Source of the DNA: Macrocybe gigantea
Lineage: Eukaryota; Basidiomycota; Agaricomycetes; Agaricales; Callistosporiaceae
Direction: 5' to 3'
Length of the DNA stretch: 64,000 nucleotides
NCBI GenBank assembly: GCA_011319805.1
Contig: SJRY01000236.1
Location: forward strand, 124,001 to 188,000
The notes beneath the pieces were generated by a model. That model had not been told where the DNA came from. It made no database searches and saw nothing but the letters and a program-made list of their open reading frames with translations. Below are positions 1 to 11,903 of the stretch, piece after piece. Both the position numbers and the translations under genes were made by a program. Position 1 is the first letter of the stretch; each line of letters begins with the position of its first letter.

Positions 1-79
1 CCATACACATATTTAGTACGCAAATGATCAGGAAAAAAGATTCTGGCATCGTCGGCCACCTATTTGAGAAATCATGAAT

Positions 80-903
80 TTAGGAATACATTCCCGACCA
101 CTCTTGTCTCTCATCGTCATCACCTCCATGATTTCCTCGATGTTGTGTAAAAGGCGTGGCAGGATGGTTTAATAATCCCATGAGAGTGTCCAGCTCCTGG
201 AAAACGACATCTAGCTCGTCCGACCTCTCCTGAGATTGCGATTCGGTTTTGACTAAAAGGCGTCTACACATGGGGCACGAATTATGCTGCGAGTGCGTGT
301 TGAGCCAAACATTCAATGTTACCTTGTCACAACTCACCGCCTCTTGAATCCACTTTGAGATGCTGTGGGTATAAGAAGATGGCCGCGGTCGTCAGAGCCA
401 GAGAGCTTGTCTCAGCACGTTTTAGACTCAACTCCTTCCGACAAAATACATGGCCACATTGCCACTCCTGTGCTAGTCTGGTCACGCCCAGCTCCTCGAC
501 GGGGTGTGCTGGGGAATCCAAGGCCAGTGCCACCTCTTCTTCAGCAAGAATTGCCCCTACGGAAGTGAAACATATCGGGCATACTGAATCTTGTTGAAGG
601 AATGTCGAATATGTTCTCAAAGGGCCAGGAGAGGGTAACTTGCCTTGTTGATTGAGCTGTTTGATGTCCCGTTCGGTTAGCCTTGGCAGGCGTCCAGAAG
701 CTCCTTGACCTGTCTAGGACAGAAAAGATCAGAATTTCACTCTCGAGTCTGACAAAACGACGTACGAAGGGGACAACTGATTAGCAGGGACTGAAGTTGC
801 TATCTCTTCTCTGATCCTTTGTAGATGTTCTCTAAGTTGTTCTTCGGTAAAGCTCATGATATTCGGCCCTGGCAGAGTCCAAGCGCTGGCGAATTCATCC
901 ATA
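80..903 (-). CDS. RING finger protein (C3HC4 type), probable E3 ubiquitin ligase
   Basis: The middle and last exons together build a RING domain: a VCPICF start, an acidic stretch, then WQCGHVFCRK in one exon and CPMCRR in the next, so the zinc ligands are split by an intron near 330. A Gln/Glu-rich N-terminus begins at an ATG at 901-903 (MDEFASAW). The C-terminal tail is acidic and ends with the stop at 80-82. RING proteins of this shape usually pass ubiquitin from an E2 to a substrate; the substrate here is unknown. The exon 1/exon 2 junction near 725-775 could not be placed cleanly in frame, so that boundary is approximate. A second protein with the same domain layout lies at 9107-9792. 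Confidence 0.7.
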
Positions 904-1145
904 GCAGCGTATATGTTGATCGGACGCGTCAGCTCCTAATTGAGCAGACATCACGTTATCTCAATATCGCGGTCACGGGTTTTGCAAGAGGCTAGATAAC
1001 TGAGGGAGAGTTGTTACATCAAAAATACAGACATACGCGACAAATAGACTACTCATAAAAACAAGACTGTTTGGAAAGCGAGTGAGGCCAGCCTCGGGGA
1101 AGTGTACACGACGAGGATGACCAAAGACGGTGTGATGGAGGTGAA

Positions 1146-1646
1146 CTAGAACGGATTCTCGTCATCGTCGGCAAGTCTCCCTGGATCTTTGGGTTCCGTA
1201 GTGGTTTCGGCCTCGGGATCGCTCGATTTCTCGTTGTCGCTGCCCGAATCAGTCTCTTGCTGCGCGAAAAGCTGTGCTGGCTTTGCGCCTCTGGTCAAGA
1301 TCAGCATTTATCTTCAGCTCAGGAAAGATACGTAAACAAACTTTGTGAAGTGTTTCTTCCTCGCAGCACTGAGTTTTTGCGACACGGGCGTCATCAATTT
1401 ATCTGTGGGCGATACGTAGGTAGCGTCGCTGGAAGAGGCGATGTCAGGTCTCTGGGAAACGCTTAGTGCTGAGATCACGGACTGTGCATTGGCCATCCGC
1501 TTTGCCAGGAGAGCTTTTGCCCCCAATCCTGGGACTTGTGTGCCTATCGGCGCTTGTGGCACGACGACATGTGCTGCTTGAGATGGGTTATGCAGAGGTT
1601 GGATGCTAGATACGGGCGAGTCGGTCGGGGTCGAGACGGCAGACAT
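1146..1646 (-). CDS. Spo12-like small protein
   Basis: About 150 residues in two exons. The first exon ends with a conserved-looking block, SPTDKLMTPVSQKLS then a basic KKHFTK. Joining a GTTTGT donor to a CAG acceptor completes it as HFTKGAKPAQLF. This (S/T)PTxxLxxP...KL...KP arrangement resembles the Spo12 family, short phosphoproteins of the mitotic-exit (FEAR) network in yeasts. The tail is acidic and ends DDENPF at a stop at 1146-1148. The start is ATG at 1644-1646; an in-frame GTG/TTG-type extension upstream is not needed. It is transcribed away from the Rheb-like gene. The family assignment rests on one short motif and is tentative. Confidence 0.5.
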
Positions 1647-1857
1647 GATGGTATTGTGGCTGAGAAAGTCTTTGTGACGCGTTCTCAAAGGGAGTTCAAC
1701 TTTGCACGTGACCTGCAGCTCACGTCGCGAACGGAGATGAATTCAGGCCACAATCGGGCTTCCCGCCATACAGCTTTGTGATATTCTGTGGACGCTTGTG
1801 GCCCTATAAAATGGGGCTGCTCCCGATGGATAATCCATTCGAACACCAACGATACCC
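1647..1857. promoter_or_regulatory. Shared promoter between the Spo12-like and Rheb-like genes
   Basis: These 211 bp separate two divergent start codons. A CTATAAAA element at about 1804-1811 lies about 50 bp upstream of the rightward ATG and could act as a TATA box for the Rheb-like gene. No other element is clear. Confidence 0.45.
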
Positions 1858-2646
1858 ATGCCCAAACGACGAAACATAGTCGCACTGGGTCCGCGTTCTG
1901 TTGGTAGGTCATACCTTGTTTCGCGTGAACCTCACTGAAGCGCTCGTTTATAGGCAAATCTGCCCTTCTCATCCGCTTTACGCGTGATCAATTCGTAGAT
2001 CTGTACTATCCAACCATACAGTCGTCGTTCTGCACAAGTATAGAGCACCAAGGAGATATCTATGATTGTGAAATCATCGACACGGCTGGACTGGTTAGTT
2101 CGCAGTTTTTTTTCGTCTAGCTTCTTTTTTTCACGCGCTGCTGTTTTAAGGATACATATTCGCTCCTTAATTTCAACTACCTGATTGGCACCCACGGCTA
2201 TATCCTTCTCTACTCTGTCGCTTCTCGCAGGTCCTTCGATATGATGAAGATAATATATGACAAAGTCGTCGACGATTGTGGCATCAGTAACATGCCGTTC
2301 GTGGTGGTTGGCACTAAACTAGACCTTCAAAGACAGTAAGTACAGTACTCCATCAGCCCGTAGAGACTTATCGTCCGTCCTCGAATCAGGCGACAGGTTG
2401 ATCCTGACGAAGCAGAAGCGTTCGCGTCTCGCATAAATGCAGCATGGATTGAAACCAGTGCAAAGAACGGTGAAAACATTGGTGAACACATTCTGAAGCC
2501 ATCAGTTCTTCATTGTATGATGACGTCATATCGTCGTTGCAGATCAAGTCTTCACCCTGTGCCTTGCCGAAATCGAACGATGTACGACGACTTATTATCA
2601 TCAACCACAATCAGAACCAAGATTTAGTTCCTGCGTCGCCATGTAA
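1858..2646 (+). CDS. Rheb-family small GTPase
   Basis: Five exons (1858-1903, 1954-2093, 2151-2335, 2390-2481, 2543-2646) splice in frame to 188 residues, the usual size for Rheb. Visible motifs in order: P-loop GPRSVGKSAL (Arg-Ser at the Ras G12/G13 positions, as in Rheb), effector YYPTIQSSF, switch II DTAGLDTYS, HGYILLYSV, guanine-specificity TKLD, G5 ETSAK, and a C-terminal CAAX box CVAM that predicts farnesylation. Rheb-GTP activates TOR complex 1 on endomembranes. Odd points: the catalytic Gln of switch II (Gln64 in Rheb) is Leu, encoded by CTG at 2091-2093, the last codon of exon 2, and G4 is TKLD and not NKxD. It may be a divergent paralogue of the canonical Rheb. Its 3' end lies 29 bp from the convergent beta-mannosidase gene. 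Confidence 0.88.
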
Positions 2647-2675
2647 TTTACATATCATCCCTTTAATTCAGTTTC

Positions 2676-5600
2676 TCATGCACTACCATCGCCCAAGAAG
2701 CGAAGCCTGACATCCCTGCCCTTGAGACCCACAGCTTTTACCGTCTGAGGGTCACCTGGCACCAGGTCGATCGCCTGATCGCTCCAATGGACGATATCTC
2801 CATCTACATCCAGGACGATGCCCTTGACAGGTTTTGCTGCAGACAATGTGACGAGTTCTCCATCCTGGGAGATTTGAGCTTTCAAAGAAAGCGCCTCCAC
2901 AGGTGGGAACTTGATAAACTTGAAGGGCTCTGGCCTGCATTAAAAACTCGTCAACTCAGAAACGCGAGGCGATGTGAAGGCAATCGCTCGCCAGTTTGCA
3001 TAACGTGCGAGGACTTGACCGTCTTTATCGATCAAGCGCGCAGAGACAATGATGACTTTGGCGACCTGACTGTCACGCGTTCTTGTCGGTTGGCCGGGAA
3101 GATCGCCTTTGAACAATTCAGTGCTAGAGTTCTTGAAAAGAGTTACAGTCTTTTCCCATCTGTCCATCCAATCTGAATGCAAATCGAAGCTCGCGACTTC
3201 CAAAATGGCGTCTTTGTCCATCAAGGTACTATTCGTTGCCCATATCTCCAGCACGGTATCAATCGTGAAAGTCGCCGCGGAACGATTATTCGCGAATATT
3301 TTCTTTTCCTTACGAGTCATTCCGACAGTGTACTGTCGTAACTCTCTGGCGATGGTATAATACGCGGGTTTGGGCCTAAGAAAGTAGTCAATGATGGCCC
3401 AGGACGTTACAGGCCAGCAGTCGTTGATCTAGTTCATGTGAGTCTGTAAAGTCATCAGCAATCATAGAGCGGAAACTATTCACCTGCCACACTAGTGCTC
3501 CTGCCGTGTATTCCTTCCCCGCACCCCGCCAATTACGCCTCCACAGACGATATGCTGAGGCAAGAGTTTCAGCTTGCATGATATGCGTATAATATACATA
3601 GCTATCATAAATCGGAAACGGGATCAGTGCTTGTCAACCAACAGTCATGATGACAAACCTCTCCATATCAAAGGAGTGCCTAAAGTTTTCCACGAGGTAC
3701 AGCTGGGGCACTTGTCACAAGGACATATTGCAGTATATCATAAGTACTCACTTCAAGACGCCGCTCGAAGCCATCCGCTTTATTATGATTATTGTTAGTT
3801 CTAAGGCAGTGATGAGACGCGGACAAGATCAACGGAGCCGCTTATCAGAGACCTTGATTGAGGGAATCGCTCATCCTCGTTTCCGTCCAGCCAGTAATCT
3901 ACTGTCCTGATATCAGGGAAACCTTGCCTGAAAAGCAGCATGTAAGCTTCACTTTGTATATCCATGATCATATAACTCACATGCCAAACTCTGACACGAA
4001 ACGTCCAGAGAGAATATCCCAGTTGTGCCAGGGCTCCTGGGATCCATGCCAGACATTCCCTGAAGTCCGTCAGCACATCGGCGCCGACATGAACAGCACG
4101 ACTGCCATACATTGGTGGATGTCGCCGTACGTGCGATCAGTCGTTGGTCTGCCATATCCGCTGTACGGAGAAGCACGATGGTAGTATATGTCGCAATTCG
4201 CTTTGACGACCTCCGGGAGCACGCGTTCATATATATACCGCGCAGGGAAATTGGTCTTGCGGAAATCTGAGGTTTCATCAGAATAGTCAAGTTCCAGATG
4301 GAGGGATTCAGCGATCTGGTAGTCTGGAATGGTCGATTTCTTTCGTCAAGTATGATAGAAGATCATGATTGCCAAAAAAAAAACGTGCCTTCGTTGTTTC
4401 CGGCTGATGAAATGACGATCAGCGCCATGTACAAGAGGCAGAATGCATATCGCTATACCAAAGATGACGATAGAAGTGTGATTTCTCAGCCGCTTGACGT
4501 TCTGGATGGCTTCTTCTCGGACCGACTCAACGAAGGAATCGTACGCCGGATACTTTCCTCAGACACAGTTTAGAAACGAAGATTGGAGATGAGCATGAAC
4601 CTACTTGACCGCACCCAAACATGAAGTCTTGCCACACGAGGACTACTTCGAGTTTCAGCACGAAGGAACGTCATCAAGATGATATCTTACTCCCGAGTTC
4701 TGGATCACGGTTTCCCAGTACAAGCAAAATATCGAGGTGAAGAACCTACCATCACATATATTGTAGAAAACATCATGCTCATAAATACCACCTCCCCAAA
4801 CCCGTATCATACATTGATTACCTTCTACCAAGAGTTTTAGCCAAGCCCTATATCGCTCAGCAGTAACTCTAAGAAGAAGTCAAGATAGATCCTGTCTATG
4901 CCATGGACGTGCTCACGTTGTCAGGAATGAATCAGCAGGAATCCAATTTGACCCTGTAAAAAAGGTTAAATACACGCTGCATGAGAATTCAACGGGAATG
5001 CAAACCGCCGCAGAAAATGCGAATGTTGTTAATCTCGAAGAGGAAACTGCGTCCTTCGGCGCCGGCCAATTCCTCTTGAACTATTCTTGCTCGACGAAAA
5101 GCAATCCTTTGTACCCGAGTATCTAGTAATTGTCCGTCCTAATGAGCGTACGCGTGGACGATGTCGTAAGTTGGGCCTATGTCTCGCTATTCGCTGATGA
5201 CTGACCCTATCCTTGATCTCAACTTCAAAAGTGTACAGCGGCTGTTCGCCGTAGCCAACAGGATACCAAAGGTTCAAGGCTTTGCACGCATCTTGGCCAA
5301 ATGTAACTTCGCAATGGCCACCATCGACGGGAACATCGCTTCGCGCGAACTCCACATTGCCAATGGCAGATTTTAACCTAATTGACGCTAAAGCAGGCTC
5401 CTCATCGGAAAGGTCAATCCGTGCCTCGAGACTAGCCTGCAGTGATTCGGATACAAAAGCCTTGACATACACCTCAGTTATTCGAGTGTGGTACGTGTGC
5501 AAGACAATTGGTTTCCATGGCCCGATCGTCATCAGTATTGGGCCTAGAAGAATCCAGGAGATCTACAGTGCTGAAATAGAGGAAATCCAGATTATTACCC

Positions 5601-6497
5601 ACCCCAGTCCCATCCGTAGCTGATAAAAGCATTGAGACTGAGCACAGTAAAAGGGCGGGTAAGCAGAGACCCACTTGTATTGCGCTTTGCGAACATGAAG
5701 CCTGCTAGAATCTCCGTTCCAAAGCGCAAATTTGCCATGCTCCCTTTCCATATCTCTTCCCTACAAACCACATGTTACATGAGAACAGAATAGAAAGATT
5801 GTCAAAGCAAAAAAAGGGCTTGAGCACCTTGAGGAAAGCACTTTCGAAATAGATCTTAAGCTCATTCTCTCCGAGACGTAGGTGATTCTTTACGGGCACT
5901 CGATGGGCTATAAATTGATTATGCGTTCTAGGATAAAAATGACTGTGAATGTAACGGTAGAGGGCCTGGAACAGGGTGACTTGCTCAAGAATGCGTTGCC
6001 CATTCTGCCGTCGCGAAACTGTCTCATGCCATGCCATCAAGTTTGGTGGGAAAAACCACTCACCAAATCGATCTTGGCAAAGGTGTCGAGGCCATCAAAG
6101 ACCAGATCGGCGTTGGGAGAATCAAGTTCGCCCGGCGCAATCAAAAAGATGGACTTAAATAGCCAGTCACTTTCACCGACCCCTGGCCATGCAAAGTGAA
6201 AGGATGTTTCAGTGTCTCGGAAGAACGAATGAATAAACGACACAAACATTGGACGTCCCACTCGTTCAGGCCTTTGAACTGAAAATGCGATGGCAGCGTC
6301 AACGATCGCGGTCACATACACTTGCCCCTTCACAATGTACTGACAGGGTCTGAAATTCTCCCCTGCTTCAAAAGTTCGACATGAACTGTCGTCGGGAACT
6401 CGGACACAGGCAGCCATTCCTCGTCTTTGGTCCCTTGACCGCCTCCAACCTGCGTAAATTGCCAATCTCGAAGTTGTCGATGAATGTTGCCCAGCAT
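2676..6497 (-). CDS. Beta-mannosidase, GH2 family (intracellular B type)
   Basis: More than a dozen exons rebuild a GH2 beta-mannosidase. The N-terminal sugar-binding domain starts MLGNIHRQLRDW with no signal peptide, which fits the intracellular B-type enzymes that trim terminal beta-1,4-mannose. Next come GPWKPI, LWYPVGYGEQPLYT, RVWGGGIYE and DELGILVWQDFMF. The acid/base Glu is in AGNNED and the nucleophile Glu in FVSEFGMQG. A C-terminal Ig-like domain ends at the stop at 2676-2678. The ELG of the catalytic barrel comes from a 9-nt microexon at 4691-4699, and the intron after the NNE exon appears to use a GC donor (4387-4388). I saw no frame break. Start chosen as the first ATG before the conserved RDWxF motif. 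Confidence 0.93.
4691..4699 (-). other. 9-nt microexon of the beta-mannosidase gene
   Basis: On the minus strand AACTCGGGA is preceded by ..GATCCAG and followed by GTAAGA. Without it the protein would lose Glu-Leu-Gly. With it, GATG + AACTCGGGA + TCCTC reads Asp-Glu-Leu-Gly-Ile-Leu, the usual family sequence. The flanking introns are about 50 nt (4700-4749) and 48 nt (4643-4690). Confidence 0.82.
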
Positions 6498-6709
6498 TGC
6501 GATGTTCAGCAGCAAACCGTATGGGTGAGAGTCCGCTTGGAGCAAACTGCTTCTTTATAACAGAAATATTGGAAATTACCACCGTACGCAACTCACATCC
6601 TACAGTAGGAAAATATATGCGAAGGTAACCCGAAGTTTTTCCTGACTGCGTGATTTCATCACATGATATGGTGTAGGTCACCTCGTTCTCAATAGAAATG
6701 GTAAAATCA

Positions 6710-8785
6710 TTAAAGTATGTAACGGAATCCTTTCTCTTTCACACCCTTCTCCTGCTCTTCTCGTTCCAATCTCTGGTTTTCGCGCTGTAAGTGAATTCTG
6801 AATATCCAACACATTAATATCGAGCACCCGGAAGTCGCGATACAGATGGCATATGAGTTGCGGTATGTGGGGCCCCACATCAATGGCCAGACGTAGCTGT
6901 GGATAGGACGGGTTAAGCGCATATGAAAATATGTTCAGAGAACAAAAGACTTACGATCCTGCGATATTGCCTAGTTGAGAAAACGCATTCATCAGAGCCA
7001 GAGCCACAGCTCGTTTCGAAGGTGGGCGAGGGAAAGTGTTGCTCATCCATGCGTAGAGAACGATGAAGCCGGCATAGGATTGGGCCATTAGGAAGCTGGA
7101 TGATATCAAAAGTATGAGCTGTAGTTATGGACAATAAAGGGACGACATACAGAGACACGTATCTTGCTGCAGTATTCATGGTGGAAATTGCGATAATGAA
7201 ACCAACAATGCCGAGTCCAAAGGAGGATACTATATGATAGAATCGCTCTCCAACTTTATCAGAATGGCTGTTCGGAGATACGCTTGAATACTCCTGTTAA
7301 GATCGCGAGATTGGGAGAGGACTGACCGGGAGAGGACAAAGGCGAGGATGGCAGTGAAAACGAAAGGCGGCGCACACAGCAGCAGCGTCACCGTCCTGTT
7401 GAATCCGAGGGTAGCACTCAAAGTTGGAAAGTATGCGTTGAACGATAGGGCAACGACCTGCGACGTCAGCGTCAAGGCCAACCACCAGACTCTCCAGTCC
7501 ACAATGGCTAACCAAAGCCCACTGCCTTCGCCTTCGGTCTGTTCTTCGTCGCCTACACCAGCGTCCTCCTCCATGCGGCGGATAGCAAGTGCACGCTCTT
7601 CTTCTGAGAGCCATCGGGTGTTCGTGGGAAAGTCTGGAAGAATGAACATGGCAAGAACAGCAAATGCGATAGTCAAGGCTCCTTCGATGTAGAAAAGCCA
7701 TCTGGGAGAGCACCATGTCGTCAGCTCGCAGAAAACAGAATTTAAGAGCACCCACCTCCACGCAGCATGTCCCAACTTGCCATCCATGCCACTAAGAATG
7801 CCGGAGGCCATCAATGCTCCGAACGCATTACTGATAATGTTTCCGCAGTACAAGATTGCGGTTCTGAGACCCAATTCATTGCGTTTGTACCATTTGGAAA
7901 GCAAGAACTGTAAGAAATGAGAAGTGTCCGCATGTCAGAAATGTATGGACCGACCAGAGCGCCAGGGAAAAAGGCAGCCTCCACGAAACCCAAGAAGAAC
8001 CGAGTAAGGAGAGCACCAACAAAGCTAGAGACAGAAACGTTCAGGAGTCAGAATCATGATCATCCGCAAAAGGTTACTTGTGCGTGGCACCTGAGTAAGA
8101 GCGGAGGGTAAGCACATGGACGAAGAGGAAGGGTTGTTCGGCTCACCGGTCAAACAAGAGATCATGCCCCAGATGATCATACATACAGGTAAATAAATCG
8201 ATGGCTTTCCAATCCAGTTTAGGAACATGTTACTAGTCTCGTAAGTAAAACGCCGCAGTTATGAAACGTCCGATGAAGACGCAGACGCACGAGGGTATCT
8301 GCATTATGATATAGCCGACGTATAGAATGGACAGTAAGGTGGCGAATTCCTGGCCTGGTCAAAGGACCGTTCAGAAGAAATGATGGGTAAAAAAAAGAGA
8401 GTGGTCACCTACCCTTGAGGTGAAGGTCTTGTTCAAAGCCTCGCAGCCTTGCTGCTCTATCGTTGGTTCGGGTGAGTATTTGGCGACCACCGGTCATTGG
8501 AAGAGGTTGCAATCACCCTGCGTTATTACGGTCAATCTAGGGATGGTGGAATTGTCAGTGCGAAGTTGAATTAATAAGAGGCGAAAGACACACATAGTTG
8601 AGGATATAGATAATGACCATGATGCTCATCCTCAGGTCGAGTTTCAGGAGAAGCCGCCTTTCGAGCTTGCGGCGCTCCTCAGGTCCTCCAAACTCGGCAT
8701 CTGGGTCGATGTTGTTGTCGCTATTGCGCTTGGAAGGGAGCTGCGCTTCCAGCGCCTTTTCGCTGGCGGAACGAAAAGATGACAT
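6710..8785 (-). CDS. MFS permease, Dal5/anion:cation symporter (ACS) type, copy 1
   Basis: A multi-exon gene for a 12-helix major facilitator transporter. Landmarks: RMSIMVIIYILNY in helix 1, then DRNNAAAARLRGFE, IGKPSIYLP, RFFLGFVEAAFFPGAL, WYKRNELGLR, FILPDFP, DWRVWWLALT, FNAYFPTLSATLGF and SKRAVALALMNAFSQLGN, ending WGPTYRNSYA and FRYIL at the stop 6710-6712. This order is typical of the Dal5/Tna1 family, which imports organic anions such as allantoate, nicotinate or other carboxylates at the plasma membrane; the substrate cannot be read from sequence. All exons join in frame, including a 13-nt microexon at 8078-8090. ATG 8783-8785 (MSSFRS) is preferred over one five codons upstream. A paralogue lies at 11904-13876. 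Confidence 0.88.
8078..8090 (-). other. 13-nt microexon of MFS permease copy 1
   Basis: GTGCCACGCACAA lies between a CAG acceptor and a GTAACC donor. It bridges Thr-Gly to Phe-Val and adds Ala-Thr-His-Asn, as in relatives (TGxTHNF). The flanking introns are 56 nt (8091-8146) and 53 nt (8025-8077). The paralogue has a microexon of the same length at the same place. Confidence 0.8.
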
Positions 8786-9106
8786 GAGGATGAGAAGCAA
8801 GCCGAGAAAGGGGATACGGTCAAGGCTTGGGCTTTTATGGGAAGCCTGCGCGATCTTTGCGGAGAAACGGGGAGAAAGATTGTGGCAGGCCGTGCTGGAT
8901 CATATGGAAGGTTAGGTGATAGGCGACTGAAGAATGCTTAGTGGCCGGCATCAATTTCCCGTTCTTCCAAGTTCATTTCCATCCAAAAAGTTACGCCCAC
9001 AAACTGACAAGAATCTGTTTAGCCGGCCCGGCGACTCAATTGATCCACGTGACCGACGCGTCCACGCTGATCACCCCGCACAAGTCCCTCCCCGTCCCCA
9101 CACATC
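8786..9106. other. Intergenic, divergent promoter region
   Basis: These 321 bp lie between the MFS copy 1 start and the second RING gene start. I see no coding exon and no clear TATA box. The two genes diverge here, so it presumably holds both promoters. Confidence 0.5.
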
Positions 9107-9792
9107 ATGGACCTCCCAGAGACCGTCCTCCAGTCCATTTCCAGCATCATCCAAGACCTGCCTATCCTTTCAAAACACGACATTGCGGACCCAGACGATT
9201 CCTGTCCAATATGCCTCATGCCCTTCTCTGCCATTCTTGACTGCTCGAGCGAGGATCCTGACTACGGCATCACCAAACTCATATACTGTAACCATCTATT
9301 CTGCAGGAAAGAGTATGCAAAAATCTTCTGTGGTTGCTGGTTTTCAGGTTGACGTGGTTCTCTAGTCTGACACACTGGATCCGAAGCTTGGTTCGTCCGC
9401 CCGTCTCCGAAGCGGTTTGTTCTTTCTGAACTATCTCCTTTTCTCTGCAGCATGGAAGTTGCCCCACCTGTCGACACACATTTTTGGACATCCAATTTCC
9501 ATCCGAATTCGACAATGAGTCATCCGATGGAGGTGAATACATACCGTCGGAGCACGATGAAGACTTTGATGACGACGATGAACATGCTTTTCTCGACACC
9601 GACGGATTCGAGGCCGACTACGACGCAGAATGGGAGCAGTACGATCATTACGACGTTCCAGAGGAAGGGGTCTGGTTCTATGACGATACATCGGAGGGTT
9701 GGATCCCTGAATTTGACGAGTATGGAGAAATTCCACTTCCACCGGAGTTCGTCGATGAGGAACTACCACTTCCTCCGGAGCCATTTGAATAA
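9107..9792 (+). CDS. RING finger protein with acidic C-terminus
   Basis: Exon 1 starts MDLPETVLQSISS at 9107 and carries SCPICLMPF and the Cys-His pair of YCNHLFCRK. An intron of about 140 nt follows. Exon 2 opens HGSCPTCRHTFLD, completing a C3HC4 RING. The remaining ~95 residues are very acidic and aromatic (repeated Asp/Glu, Tyr, Trp) and end PPEPFE. RING proteins of this size normally act as E3 ubiquitin ligases; the acidic tail may bind a basic partner, but that is inference. The gene has the same domain order as the RING gene at 80-903. It is convergent with the alanyl-tRNA editing gene, 152 bp away. Confidence 0.78.
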
Positions 9793-9944
9793 CTATGATA
9801 CCACTCGTCTCAGAGCCCATCGCGTCAATCTCGCTCCAGGAGGCGTAGGCTCCTATCATGAAAGGGAGAGGTTGGGTCGATGTAACTTATCAAACTTATC
9901 AAACCCAAGACAAACTGTATCATTCTACTTATACTCTAGACACA

Positions 9945-11651
9945 CTACGTCTTGGTTACTTCATTCAAGGCTTCCTTGACCAGCGATGTCTGTTTATCTT
10001 TCCAGATTCCCGTAAATTTTCCACTCCATCTAGGACCCTTGCCGCCGCCTTTGACACCGAGCTTGGTTTTCAATGCTTCACCTAATTCCTTGATTTTCTT
10101 CTCGTCCGAACTAACGATAAGCACCAGGTTCGTGGTCGAAGACGTCTGCAGGGAGGGTGAAGACGAAATTGCGATAAGATATGGCCCTAGCTCTCCTGAT
10201 TTTTGAGAAAGCTGATTTGTGATGGCGGATGCGATGGTTGAGAGGAATCCCAACGCGTTCCCAGTATCGTCGGTTCGGTGTACGTGTTTGCCGGATATTG
10301 TGTCTCCCATTCTTTCGGAAAGCTCCTTGATCAAGTCTCGGGCTATGTACCCGGCCAGCTCGGATTCCACGTCCTCTCCCCGTTTTTCGGCCCTTTTCCG
10401 TTCTTCGACAACCTGTGTTACACGTTCCGGCACAAGGGGTGCGCCACAACTTAAAATGGAAGCGGCCTGCGTCAAAACATTGTGCGTCGTCGTGAGATAC
10501 GTAATCAGCCGAGGGCCAGCGAGGAAATATAGCCGGGCACATGTCGTGCTAGAGCGTGCAAGGGCATCGGTATGCGGAAGGAGGAACATCTGCAGGTTAT
10601 GAATGCTTGGAAGATGGGTCCCACAGCATCTGAGTCGAGTAGATCAGTTAACGGCTTCGCCGAAGATGAGCTATAGCCATCGTACGGGTTACGGTCAACT
10701 CCATCAATGACAATGACCCTCTTGACCCCTCCAGTGTAGTCTTCGGGGAGAGTGCGGCCGGCAGCTCGACCGGGCTGGGCGGGGGATTCGTTCACGGGCG
10801 CATCTGGCTCCAGCTCCTTGACTTCTACATATACCCTTCTGCCTTGAAACACCAATCGGTTCGCCTCGTTCTGGATGGTCGTTATTTCCTCGACAGACAT
10901 TCCTCGCGGGACCTCAACATAGCATGGGGAAGGGTATGACGTGAGTGACCAGGATAAAGTAGGAAGGTTGAGACGGGTTTCTAGCAGGGCAGAGAGAAGG
11001 TGCTGGGATGTGTGCATAGACATCTGGATACAGGCCAAAGCGATCAAAGGCTCCATGAAGGAGACTTGGCAGAGAATTAACGTACATGGTCATACCGCCG
11101 TTCGAACCCAACTTCATCGAGGGCAACAGTCACTGCATTTCCAGCAGAAAAAGCGAGCAAAGCGTCTTCGACCCTAGAGTTCTGGACACGCACATAGTGC
11201 ACTGCATGCCCGCCGTGGCGTTTCGCCTGCACGACTTGCCACGTCACATTGTCGTTGTGCGTCGTGATGATGCCTGTGTCGGTAGGCTGACCTCCACCTT
11301 CAGGGAATATAACGGTATCGTGAAGTATGACTTCGAGTATGGGATCGGAGGGTATCTCAGGGGATATCACGGCTTTCTTCGTCGGTTTTTTGGACGGAGG
11401 AGCAGCAGGCTGAGAGACGACAGTAGACACGACCGTGGTCACTAATGACCGCAGGAGAGGATCGCCTGGTTGTGCACATATCTCATCCGATCATCCTGCA
11501 TGCAATAAGCAGCACATTACTTACGTTGACACGCGAGGATGCCGACCGGGATGGAGACCTGTGGGTCTGAAGGAATGCGAAGTGTCGGAGAAACGATGCG
11601 ATGATAGTCTGGGGGAGTGACTGGAGGAAGAAGTACAGCGGTTGCGGCCAT
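9945..11651 (-). CDS. Alanyl-tRNA editing protein (AlaX/AARSD1-like)
   Basis: Four exons give a freestanding relative of the AlaRS editing domain, about 470 residues. The N-terminus (MAATAVLLPPVTPPDYHR) leads to GILACQRDPLLRSL. FPEGGGQPTDTG, the HTSQH zinc motif (HxxxH) and the second metal motif CCGTH, rebuilt across a splice, mark the editing domain. The C-terminal half ends with the Gly-rich GVKGGGKGPRWSG segment typical of this family. Such proteins hydrolyse Ser- or Gly-mischarged tRNA-Ala in trans in the cytosol. The start codon is ATG at 11649-11651; the first intron has a clean GTAAGT donor. All exons stay in frame. It diverges from MFS copy 2 across 252 bp. Confidence 0.9.
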
Positions 11652-11903
11652 CGTTGAACGATTGCGTGGAGAGCAAGAGATATCGATAAATATGTATTCG
11701 AAATTCTGGCGGCACGCCAGGAGGCTGGGAAACTTGAGCTGCTTCGACTTTTCTTCTTTGCCGATGCATTGTGAAAACGAGGAGCTATGCTATGGATCGT
11801 AGGATGCTCGCTTAAAGACTTGGACCCCGAATATTGATATTTGCTCCTCGATCGTTGTGGGTGCACATTTACAGTTTTGGTCGCTCACCCTTTCGCCTCT
11901 CAA

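Noticed and set aside
6037..6681. Long open frame of 214 residues on the minus strand
   Set aside because: It reads through exons and introns of beta-mannosidase; only a part of it (SDWLFKSIFLIAPGEL) is real coding sequence in that gene.
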